Below, piece after piece: positions 20,436 to 28,727 of a stretch of DNA of 28,727 nucleotides (position 1 is its first letter; each line of letters starts with the position of its first letter). The position numbers and the translations under genes are program-made. Source of the stretch: Nemertoderma westbladi (Eukaryota; Xenacoelomorpha; Nemertodermatida; Nemertodermatidae); the NCBI GenBank assembly GCA_032718475.1, contig JAUCBJ010001443.1:1-28727 (forward strand), read 5' to 3'. Under the pieces are notes generated by a model that did not search any database, was not told the DNA's origin, and worked only from the letters and a program-made list of their open reading frames with translations.

Positions 20436-21879
20436 CCCCCCCCCCCCCCCATCCAACCTGCCACATTAAACTTATTATATCTTAATAGTTGTTTATGATC
20501 TATTTGTTTATTTTCTTTTTATTATTTTTTTTATTAATTTCGGTTTTTATTTTAATTAATTGTCTACAGTAGTTTAGTAATAATTTCAAAGATATTCTAT
20601 TTTAGTTATAATCATAAATATTGTATATTTTAGTTTTAATTTTAAATATTGTAAATTATATTTATAGTTTTAATGATTCTCTGTCTTCTGGTCTTAGTTA
20701 TGATTTTAAATATTGTCCATTTTAGTTATAGTTTTAAAGATTCTCTGTCTTAGTTATGATTTTAAATATTGTATATTTCAGTTAGAATTTTAAATATTGT
20801 ATATTTCAGTTAGAATTTTAAATATTGTCTATTTTTGCATTATTCCCCGAGGACGCTCATGGAAACGAAGTTTTACCTCATGAGGCAATCCTCTAGCGCC
20901 ACCTCACTCAAATTTGCGTTGCAGTATCACAGTATTACTACAGTATCAGACAAACTATTTTCTATTTTTTTTTATATGGCCTGCTTCTCCGTTGAATATG
21001 TACAGTAATTTGTTCTTAGTACTGTTTTTAAAATAATAACAATTTTATTTTAAAGAATGCGGGAGGCGAATTTTCATTTCAATTTAAGTTAATTATAATC
21101 CCGCACTTAATGTAATCAACCACTGCCATATTTTATTGAACATATCAAAGTTTTAATTAGACAGTTAGAATGTAATCTTATACATGTTTTTTACCTTTAC
21201 TTTTAATGCATTTGTGTCCGTATTTTAATATACGTGTTTGCGTTCGAAATCGATTCTAAAATATTTGGTGGCATCATATCCTCCCATTCATTGTTTCATT
21301 ATTTTACTGTGAATTGTAATAATTGTATACTTAGTCAGTTAGTGAATATATTATACTTGTGACCTCCTACATAGTCAGGTCATGTTTGTTTAGTTTAAGA
21401 AGATATAATTTGTTTCTATTAGCGTCTCTATTTATTGTTTCTATAGTGTTTTGGTGTAATAAAAAACTTCAACTTCAGCTGTATAGTCTGATCAGCTGAT
21501 AGTTTGACGAAATTTGTGCGAAATTTATAATTTTATTGTTATATAGGCCTACTGCTGTACTGATATAGCTCTAGTCTTAGTCCATTACTCTGGTACCGGT
21601 AGTCATTTTGAATGAGTCAATCGGAGCCCTTTTGTAATGCAATACTTCCCTTCCACCTTCGTCCGTCATACCTTCAACCCTTGTCAGCTCAGCTGGTGTA
21701 AGTATTCTATAAATCATGATTTTGTATAATTTATAGGCCTATCTATAGACCTACTGTAAGTTTTACAAATTAATGACATGTCGGTGTCCGGTGTCTGGGT
21801 ACCGTAACCTACTGTATTAAAGCCTATATCTGTGTAGGCCCTATACTGATCTAAGATAAATTGTATATTTAAGTTACCT
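20436..21879. other. Intergenic stretch upstream of PSMD8
   Basis: It contains the C run, an AT-rich tandem repeat (next entry) and, at about 21459, GTAATAAAAAACTTCAAC, which resembles a polyadenylation signal or the 3' end of a retroelement without an attached ORF. No gene was recognised. Confidence 0.4.
20593..20834 (+). repeat. AT-rich degenerate tandem repeat
   Basis: TTTTAAATATTGT followed by TATTTTAGTTA-like sequence repeats with a period near 28-35. The last copies (about 20757-20830) are nearly identical at 28 bp. An interspersed GATTCTCTGTCTT word occurs twice. Confidence 0.75.
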
Positions 21880-22057
21880 ATATCGACTACCGGCAGACCG
21901 GTACCACGTGACCGGCGGCGTGATCCCAACTTATAATTCGTACGTCGTACGCGTTCGTCAGTCCGTCGTACGTCGTACCCGTTCGTCAGTCCGTTTACCT
22001 ACTGAGTGACTGAGCAGATGAGCCTACAGTTTAACGAAATTGTAGTTACCGGTAGTC
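21880..22057 (+). promoter_or_regulatory. Probable PSMD8 promoter/5' UTR with 28-bp direct repeat and E-box
   Basis: This CpG-bearing segment directly precedes the PSMD8 start in an otherwise AT-rich region. It contains CACGTGAC at 21905-21912 (USF/TFE-type E-box) and two 28-bp-spaced copies of GTCGTAC-x-CGTTCGTCAGTCC (21944-21964 and 21972-21992). No TATA box is evident. An in-frame TAG near 22043 supports the ATG at 22058 as the start. Promoter function is inferred from position only. Confidence 0.35.
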
Positions 22058-22246
22058 ATGACATCCGCTGTCGCCCACGCAATACCCAGTCATGGAAAAT
22101 CCTCTTCTCGCAGTTTCAATACAAAAACCAAATTGCCGGAGAGTATCTTAAAACTGATTAAAGATAAATATGAACAGTTTAACCAGGAAATGTCCAAAGT
22201 GAACGTCGATGTCAGACGGGCTACACAGCTGTTTAATGAATTAAAG
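22058..22246 (+). CDS. PSMD8: PSMD8/RPN12 26S proteasome lid subunit, exon 1
   Basis: RPN12 is a lid subunit of the 26S proteasome regulatory particle. It joins late and helps dock the lid on the base, in nucleus and cytosol. Exon 1 gives 63 codons from ATG and ends in phase 0 at AAG before GTTGGC (donor at 22247). Its end, YEQF...LFNELK, aligns without gaps to the YEQL...LGRLK segment of animal PSMD8 as I know it. The first 37 or so residues are S/T/K-rich and variable, as is usual there. Exons 1-4 together give 208 complete codons plus two bases. About 80 residues (the rest of the PCI domain and winged helix) must lie past the right edge. The middle is less conserved than in most animals, which suggests a fast-evolving lineage or a divergent paralogue. 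No frame break is seen in these exons. Confidence 0.88.
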
Positions 22247-22641
22247 GTTGGCATTAAAATTCACCAATTTTCTTTGTATCTTTATTATTATATTTTTTTT
22301 ACGTACCGGTATTTATAGGTTATATATTGATTATTTTACGTGATTATGGTTGTCAGAAACAATTAGCCCTTCACATTTCTGATTTTCCCTGTCGCGTTAT
22401 GCAGTGGTTCAATCTGCAACTTATTTCTTACAACCTTATTTGTTTACTTAATTTAAATTAGTCCTCAGGTGTAGGGCTAACACAAACTGTTACCGGTATT
22501 GCTGTTAATGCTGTCATGGCTCACCTATATCTCCTGAAGTGTCTAATATAAATAATTGCATTAATAATCCATGCACACGCTTTGCATGTATATTTATTTT
22601 ATGTTTATCCCTATATTCTATATTATATTTCCGTTCTGTAG
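22247..22641 (+). other. PSMD8 intron 1
   Basis: A 395-bp GT-AG intron, phase 0. The acceptor is TTCCGTTCTGTAG, ending at 22641. The interior is AT-rich and nothing else was recognised. Confidence 0.8.
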
Positions 22642-22814
22642 ATAATGTTAGTACAACGTAGCGACTTCTTCGACCCCAGTTCCGATTCCCAGGAGTGTAT
22701 ATTCTTCGGGCGTAGCATCCACGAACTCGGGGTTAAACTCGCTATCTACGAGGGGAACAAATCCGCATTCCAGTCCCGGATGCACCGACTTAAGTTGTAT
22801 TACTATGACGCGCG
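22642..22814 (+). CDS. PSMD8: PSMD8/RPN12, exon 2
   Basis: This exon encodes 57 codons plus two bases (CG of a split arginine codon) and ends before the donor GTTAGT. Conserved points are GRSIHELG (family: AR-x-ILEIG) and FQSRMHRLKLYYYDAR (family: FERYMAQLK-x-YYFDY), part of the helical-repeat scaffold. The first 15 or so residues, with SDFFDPSSDSQE, differ from the usual LNFLPTTGTKLTK stretch, so this is the most divergent part. The internal ATG at 22645 is not a start. Confidence 0.88.
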
Positions 22815-23667
22815 GTTAGTTCCGTTCGATACATTGGCCATAAACATTATTTATTTATTCATTTGGAAATAACTTCCTAATTATAATACTTTCCAATTAA
22901 TAACAATGGGGGGGGGGGGGGGGTTTGTTGTCGCTGGACGTAAAGCCTTTCTCTTCGAATTAACGTCAATGTTAAATTATCAATTTATAAAAAGGCAAAG
23001 AATTAGGTTACAAAAATGGCAATTTTTCTATCCAAAACAATAAGTAAACAAATAGTACAGGTTCCTAAATTATTATTTTAAGCTGCTGCTATTTGCATCG
23101 ATTTTCTCCTGGAGAGGGATGAATTGTGAATGCGTAGCATACCAGGGGGTCTTTCTGTTGCATCTTTCGTTGGGCACATATTAACAAAGTCGGCCATGAC
23201 TTCCAGGTGGGATCGAACTGGTGACCTCCAGGTTATAAGTCTAGCGCTCATTCATTGCCGACTTTGCTAAGATGTGCCCAGCGAGAGTTATAATAATATG
23301 AAATCACTTAATTCACTCCAAATACCAATAATATACTTTCTGCTGTTATATCTCAGTATACAGTATACCCCCAATCGCCATGTTGTGAAGAATACCAGGT
23401 CTGACTAAAACCCAGGTTATAGAAGGACTGAAATCTAACCAAAACAGTAAACGAATTGGTATCTGTACAGATTATAAGAATGAAATAAAATAAGCGCTAT
23501 AAAACACTTAATAAGGTGAAATTAATTTTAAAATCTAATTCTTAATATATAATATGAATAATTGTATATCCTATAGAATTTCAACCGATATCGAAATCTT
23601 GGTATTCTTCACATGCAGCTCTTTATTGGTTGTATTTTATTGGCTATATTTATTGGTTATTCATCAG
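22815..23667 (+). other. PSMD8 intron 2, with 16-G run and foldback element
   Basis: An 853-bp intron that splits one arginine codon (CG|G). A run of 16 G lies at 22908-22923 and the tRNA-like foldback element at 23171-23280. The acceptor is TTCATCAG, ending at 23667. The upstream pyrimidine tract is weak. Confidence 0.8.
23171..23280 (-). repeat. Foldback element with tRNA-like core
   Basis: The 24-bp ends TGGGCACATATTAACAAAGT... and their complement (23257-23280) match with two mismatches. Between them, on the minus strand, the sequence reads GAGCGCTAGACTTATAACC, then GGAGGTCACC and AGTTCGATCCC. This looks like a tRNA anticodon arm (TAT in the loop) and an RNA polymerase III B box. The T-arm pairs poorly and no A box is clear, so it is not a tRNA gene. 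A tRNA-derived SINE piece trapped between inverted repeats is the likely reading. Confidence 0.65.
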
Positions 23668-23815
23668 GTCGCGAGTTATGGAATCCTCTATGATGTGGGA
23701 GATGTTAGGATTAAATCTGTTGTATCTGCTGTCCGAGAATCGTCTGGCAGAATTCCATCGAGAAGTGGAGAAAATTCCCAACGCCCAGTTAAACAACATT
23801 TATATTAAAGCTGTG
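23668..23815 (+). CDS. PSMD8: PSMD8/RPN12, exon 3
   Basis: The first base completes the split arginine codon, and 49 codons follow. Landmarks are MLGLNLLYLLSENRLAEFH (family: LLGLNLLFLLSQNRVAEFH), VEKIP, and the final NNIYIKAV (family: TNVYIKHPV). Spacing to exon 2 matches the family residue for residue, which fixes both splice sites. The exon ends GCTGTG before GTGAGT in phase 0. Reading on gives V-S-stop. The last 27 coding bases are the first part of a 17-copy minisatellite. Confidence 0.9.
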
Positions 23816-24332
23816 GTGAGTTAAATAACATTTATATTGAAGCTGTGGTGAGTTAAACAATATTTATATTAAAGCTGTGGTGAGTTAAACAATATTTATA
23901 TTAAAGCTGTGGTGAGTTAAACAATATTTATATTAAAGCTGTGGTGAGTTAAACAATATTTATATTAAAGCTGTGGTGAGTTAAACAACATTTATATTAA
24001 AGCTGTGGTGAGTTAAACAACATTTATATTAAAGCTGTGGTGAGTTAAACAACATTTATATTAAAGCTGTGGTGAGTTAAACAACATTTATATTAAAGCT
24101 GTGGTGAGTTAAACAACATTTATATTAAAGCTGTGGTGAGTTAAATAACATTTATATTAAAGCTGTGGTGAGTTAAACAACATTTATATTAAAGCTGTGG
24201 TGAGTTAAACAACATTTATATTAAAGCTGTGGTGAGTTAAACAACATTTATATTAAAGCTGTGGTGAGTTAAACAACATTTATATTAAAGCTGTGGTGAG
24301 TTAAACAACATTTATATTAAAGCTGTGGTGAG
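23789..24332 (+). repeat. 32-bp minisatellite built from the exon 3 / intron 3 junction, 17 copies
   Basis: Units begin every 32 bases from 23789 to 24301 with no phase loss. Unit 1 is partly coding: 27 bases of exon 3 plus the first five of the intron. Each later unit repeats that exon end and the donor, with AAAGCTGTG then GTGAGT intact in all 17. Differences are few (AACAAC/AATAAC/AACAATAT, one TTGAAG). A degenerate tail follows at 24333-24360. Since 32 is not a multiple of three and each donor is followed by TAA, use of any donor except the first would add a premature stop. Confidence 0.97.
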
Positions 24333-24669
24333 TTAAATAACATTTAACATTTACTTTAAAGCGATATAAAAGCAATTAAAAATTACAAAATAAATTAAAC
24401 TGCAGTATTTTACTACCGGTATATTAATTGCTTGCATTGTGTGCAAACGTTTTCTACATTTTTCGACTCCTTGAATAAAATTCCACCAATGATTTCTTCA
24501 TTTTTCCTTATGTTTTCTTATGTGCTGGGGGGAAGGTAAAATACATACACCAATCCCTGGTGTGCCAGGGTTAGCATTTGGTTAGTTTTTTTCCCTAATG
24601 TATTAAGTGTTCCTTTTTATCCCATTTTTGGGGTTTATTTGGATCAAAAGTAACAATTATTGCGTTACT

Positions 24670-27418
24670 AGCAAACCAGAGTCTTAAGTGCTATAAAGCC
24701 TAGCAAACTAGGGTCAAACTGCTAGAAAGCATTCCAAACCACGGTCAAACTGCTAGAAAGCATCCCAAACCACGGTCAAAGTGCTAGAAAGCATTCCAAA
24801 CCACGGTCAAACTGCTAGAAAGCATTCCAAACCACGGTCAAAGTGCTAGAAAGCATTCCAAACCACGGTCAAAGTGCTAGAAAGCATTCCAAACCACGGT
24901 CAAAGTGCTAGAAAGCATTCCAAACCACGGTCAAAGTGCTAGAAAGCATTCCAAACCACAGTCAAAGTGCTAGAAAGCATTCCAAACCACGGTCAAAGTG
25001 CTAGAAAGCATTCCAAACCATGGTCAAAGTGCTAGAAAGCATTCCAAACCACGGTCAAACTGCTAGAAAGCATTCCAAACCACAGTCAAAGTGCTAGAAA
25101 GCATTCCAAACCACGGTCAAAGTGCTAGAAAGCATTCCAAACCACGGTCAAAGTGCTAGAAAGCATTCCAAACCACGGTCAAAGTGCTAGAAAGCATTCC
25201 AAACCACGGTCAAAGTGCTAGAAAGCATTCCAAACCACGGTCAAAGTGCTAGAAAGCATTCCAAACCACAGTCAAAGTGCTAGAAAGCATTCCAAACCAC
25301 GGTCAAAGTGCTAGAAAGCATTCCAAACCACGGTCAAACTGCTAGAAAGCATTCCAAACCACAGTCTAAGTGCTAGAAAGCATTCCAAACCATGGTCAAA
25401 GTGCTAGAAAGCATTCCAAACCACGGTCAAACTGCTAGAAAGCATTCCAAACCACAGTCAAAGTGCTAGAAAGCATTCCAAACCACGGTCAAAGTGCTAG
25501 AAAGCATTCCAAACCACGGTCAAAGTGCTAGAAAGCATTCCAAACCACAGTCAAAGTGCTAGAAAGCATTCCAAACCACGGTCAAAGTGCTAGAAAGCAT
25601 TCCAACCAACGGTCAAAGTGCTAGAAAGCATTCCAAACCACGGTCAAAGTGCTAGAAAGCATTCCAAACCACAGTCAAAGTGCTAGAAAGCATTCCAAAC
25701 CACGGTCAAAGTGCTAGAAAGCATTCCAAACCACGGTCAAAGTGCTAGAAAGCATTCCAAACCACGGTCAAAGAGCTAGAAAGCATTCCAAACCAGAGTC
25801 TAAGTGCCAGAAAGCATTCCAAACCACGGTCAAACTGCTAGAAAGCATTCCAAACCACGGTCAAACTGATAGAAAGCATTCCAAACCACAGTCAAAGTGC
25901 TAGAAAGCATTCCAAACCACGGTCAAAGTGCTAGAAATCATTCCAAACCAGAGTCTAAGTGCTAGAAAGCATTCCAAACCACGGTCAAACTGCTAGAAAG
26001 CATTCCAAACCACAGTCAAAGTGCTAGAAAGCATTCCAAACCACAGTCAAAGTGCTAGAAAGCATTCCAAACCACGGTCAAAGTGCTAGAAAGCATTCCA
26101 AACCCGGTCAAAGTGCTAGAAAGCATTCCAAACCACGGTCAAAGTGCTAGAAAGCATTCCAAACCACGGTCAAAGTGCTAGAAAGCATTCCAAACCACGG
26201 TCAAAGTGCTAGAAAGCATTCCAAACCACGGTCAAAGTGCTAGAAAGCATTCCAAACCACGGTCAAAGTGCTAGAAAGCATTCCAAACCACAGTCAAAGT
26301 GCTAGAAAGCATTCCAAACCACGGTCAAAGTGCTAGAAAGCATTCCAAACCACGGTCAAAGTGCTAGAAAGCATTCCAAACCACGGTCAAAGTGCTAGAA
26401 AGCATTCCAACCCACAGTCAAAGTGCTAGAAAGCATTCCAAACCACGGTCAAAGTGCTAGAACGCATTCCAAACCACGGTCAAACTGCTAGAAAGCATTC
26501 CAAACCACGGTGAAAGTGCTAGAAAGCATTCCAAACCACGGTCAAAGTGCTAGAAAGCATTCCAAACCACGGTCAAAGTGCTAGAAAGCATTCCCCACGA
26601 CAAAGTGCTAGAAAGCATTCCAAACCACGGTCAAACTGCTAGAAAGCATAGCAAACCAGAGTCTAAGTGCTAGAAAGCATTTCAAACCACGGTCAAAGTG
26701 CTAGAAAGCATCCCAAACCACGGTTAAAGTGCTAGAAAGCATAGCAAACCAGAGTCTAAGTGCTAGAAAGCATTCCAAACCACGGTCAAAGTGCTAGAAC
26801 GCATAGCAAACCAGAGTCTAAGTGCTAGAAAGCATTCCAAACCACGGTCAAAGTGCTAGAAAGCATTCCAAACCACGGTCAAAGTGCTAGAAAGCATTCT
26901 AAACCACGGTCAAAGTGCTAGAAAGCATTCCAAACCACGGTCAAAGTGCTAGAACGCATAGCAAACCAGAGTCTAAGTGCTAGAAAGCATTCCAAACCAC
27001 GGTCAAAATGCTAGAAAGCATTCCAAACCACGGTCAAAGTGCTAGAAAGCATTCCAAACCACGGTCAAAGTGCTAGAACGCATAGCAAACCAGAGTCTAA
27101 GTGCTAGAAAGCATTCCAAACCACGGTCAAAGTGCTAGAAAGCATTCCAAACCACGGTCAAAGTGCTAGAAAGCATTCCAAACCACGGTCAAAGTGCTAG
27201 AACGCATAGCAAACCAGAGTCTAAGTGCTAGAAAGCATTCCAAACCACGGTCAAAGTGCTAGAAAGCATTCCAAACCACGGTCAAAGTGCTAGAAAGCAT
27301 TCCAAACCACGGTCAAAGTGCTAGAACGCATAGCAAACCAGAGTCTAAGTGCTAGAAAGCATTCCAAACCACGGTCAAAGTGCTAGAAAGCATAGCAAAC
27401 CAGAGTCTAAGTGCTAGA
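24670..27418 (+). repeat. 31-bp minisatellite, about 88 copies, in PSMD8 intron 3
   Basis: The core word GTGCTAGAAAGCATTCC recurs every 31 bases, followed by AAACCACGGTCAAA. Main variants are ACTGCTAG for GTGCTAG, CACAGTC for CACGGTC, and an outer type with AGCAAACCAGAGTCTAA and often AGAACGCAT. The outer type is found at both edges (24671 and 26651-27395), the expected place for older units. A few units are a base or two short (near 26100 and 26594). Both flanks are single-copy AT-rich intron. Confidence 0.97.
26961..27333 (+). repeat. Four-unit higher-order repeat (124 bp) within the 31-bp array
   Basis: The variant unit GCAAACCAGAGTCTAAGTG begins at 26961, 27085, 27209 and 27333, exactly 124 (4 x 31) apart. 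Three canonical units lie between each pair. To the left the same variant lies at 26651, 26744 and 26806 (spacings of three, two and then five units), and to the right at 27395 (two units). Confidence 0.9.
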
Positions 27419-27647
27419 TTCTTGAAAATTGAAATATTTCCACAACATTTCGGTGCCCCTTTAGTTTCGGCCATTATCGTTGGAACTCAACAAAATATTT
27501 AGATGCCGTTTGTAGATTTGAAATCTCGATAAACTTCACCTTTCTGGATTAATATATTAATTGCTAGTGTAAATTAGTTTGTAGTTACTTACTTAATTAA
27601 TTATGAACAATGACTTTAATTAGTTTTTTTTGCTAATTGTTTCTCAG

Positions 27648-27763
27648 ATTGAGTACGAACAATACCTAATGGAGGGCAATTATCATAAGATTTATCTTGT
27701 TGGAGGGAATATCCCGTCGCCCGCCTACCGGTTCTTTATGAAGTCATTGTTGGATACAGCGAG
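27648..27763 (+). CDS. PSMD8: PSMD8/RPN12, exon 4 (start of the PCI region)
   Basis: The acceptor is TTGTTTCTCAG, ending at 27647. The exon has 38 codons plus two bases, starting IEYEQYLMEGNYHKIYL (family: SLEQYLMEGSYNKVFL) and continuing with GNIPSPAYRFF and LLDTAR (family: GNIPAESYTFF and LLDTIR). It ends AG before GTGAGT at 27764. This is the best-conserved part of the gene. The next exon should start with the DEIAxC-like segment, which I did not find before the window ends. Confidence 0.9.
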
Positions 27764-28727
27764 GTGAGTCTGTAGTCAAAAACGAGAATAACTAGTATTT
27801 TCTTAGTAAATACTAAATAGCTAACATGTACTTATAATATTTTCAAAAAATTGTTGCAAAAACTTGATGCGAATTTTGCGACTTTAGCGCAGCCAATATA
27901 TTACATTAAACGAATTTGCGCGGTTTGCGAAATTCGCGAATTTTCCGTCAGTTTCTCTGCAGTAATTAACGCCAGGAACGGTTCATCTCATAATAATTGA
28001 TAACAATTTTTGAATCTTATATTTTCCTTGAGTTAAAAATTTTACGGAGTCTGAATATGACGCTGTATTACGGTGTCGAGTTGAATACCGGTATTTTATT
28101 CCATTATAATGATCTTCATATTGCTATTCAATATCCCCAATAAGATAAGTCCAAACAATTGATTCCCTTGTATCCAAAATTGCGAGTACGATAAATTGAA
28201 ACTAAATATTTCTATGTTCACAACGTCAAATACTTTGCGGAAGTCCACAAATGCAGTGTATTCTGGTGCCTGAACAGTATCTCCCAGGATCAGTTGTAGG
28301 AAACCGCACCCACACTGGACAACCCTAAGAGTCATTCCATCAACTCTCCTGTGGCCATCTTTGTCAATTTTGCCATGGTAGCGCAGAATATTACCGCGTT
28401 ATCGTCGTTATCCACTGTACTACTACTAATGCTCAACTCTTTCTATAGTAGGCTGCAGTCCATTCCGTCTAACTCAAATTGAATTATTTTATATGATTTT
28501 ACATTTTAATCTTATTAGTATTTAATATAAATAATAAATTAAATGCTTGAGTTAATACAATTATTTTATTCTTTAATTGTCAAGCTGAAGTAAAAAACCT
28601 TACCGGTAGGTATGCCAGTACAGTACGATACAAATACTAAAAATAAAAAAGCAACTGACCATTAGACGTTGCATGCAATCAGTAATCAGCTGACGGCTGT
28701 CAGCTGATCAGTAGGTTTCGCCCCAAT
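27764..28727 (+). other. PSMD8 intron 4 (incomplete)
   Basis: The donor GTGAGT opens an intron with no recognisable exon 5 before the window edge. It contains the antisense LINE fragment at 28096-28400 and a small hairpin, ATCAGCTGAC with a 4-base loop, at 28686-28709. Confidence 0.7.
28096..28400 (-). pseudogene. Small LINE reverse-transcriptase fragment
   Basis: The minus-strand translation contains EYTAFVDFRKVFDVVNIEIF (about 28255-28196), matching RT motif A of LINEs, where AFVDFRKAFDSVN is typical. Upstream, GFLQLILGDT and TMAKLTKMA-like pieces are in shifting frames. It is antisense to PSMD8 and too short and decayed to act. Confidence 0.7.

Noticed and set aside
22645-22872. Stand-alone 75-codon gene starting at 22645
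   Set aside because: The frame continues upstream of the ATG to a splice acceptor and downstream past a donor; it is PSMD8 exon 2.
23195-23256. True tRNA gene with UAU anticodon
   Set aside because: The T-arm does not pair well, no clear A box or acceptor stem of normal geometry is present, and the sequence is framed by transposon-like inverted repeats.
23816-24332. Intron 3 array as coding tandem repeat
   Set aside because: The unit is 32 bp, so the frame shifts each copy, and TAA follows the first donor.
24670-27418. CRISPR-like regular repeats
   Set aside because: The 31-bp units are directly adjacent with no unique spacers, and the context is a eukaryotic intron; it is a minisatellite.

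Overview
The window is nuclear DNA from an animal, most likely an invertebrate with a repeat-rich, AT-rich genome. The evidence is one spliced host gene with GT-AG introns, non-LTR and LTR retrotransposon remnants, several families of inverted-repeat DNA elements, and large minisatellites. No bacterial operon, rRNA or intact tRNA gene is visible. The species cannot be named from sequence alone.

The only convincing host gene is the 5' four-exon part of PSMD8/RPN12, a lid subunit of the 26S proteasome, on the + strand (exons 22058-22246, 22642-22814, 23668-23815, 27648-27763). Reading frames join cleanly across the three introns and align residue by residue with the PSMD8 family as I know it. 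The last exon(s), about 80 residues, lie beyond the right edge. Intron 3 (3.8 kb) is mostly two unrelated minisatellites. One is 17 copies of a 32-bp unit that duplicates the exon 3/intron 3 junction, splice donor included. The other is about 88 copies of a 31-bp unit that develops a four-unit higher-order period near its right end. Intron 2 holds a foldback element with a tRNA-like core. Intron 4 holds an antisense reverse-transcriptase fragment.

Everything left of about 21.9 kb is a patchwork of decayed mobile DNA. In order: a LINE reverse-transcriptase remnant with a 41-bp perfect hairpin (1.3-1.9 kb); a GC-rich, frameshifted gag gene on the minus strand (1.9-3.26 kb); a GATC-rich tandem repeat of 465-bp period (4.0-5.3 kb); an inverted-repeat element with 10-bp-phased internal arrays (6.1-7.4 kb); a small foldback element (8.2-8.85 kb); a 5'-truncated LINE with endonuclease, reverse transcriptase and C-terminal zinc-binding region (9.5-12.3 kb); a 3.1-kb long-inverted-repeat element holding RFX X-box repeats, a TTAA-flanked MITE and an RTE-type endonuclease (13.0-16.1 kb); a CCAATAAG tandem array (17.0-17.3 kb); and two nested inverted-repeat pairs around a broken PHD-finger ORF (18.2-20.4 kb). 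All mobile-element ORFs seen are broken by stops, frameshifts or truncation.

The most unusual signal is the minisatellite that has amplified a live 5' splice site of an essential proteasome gene, giving 16 decoy donors directly downstream of the real one.
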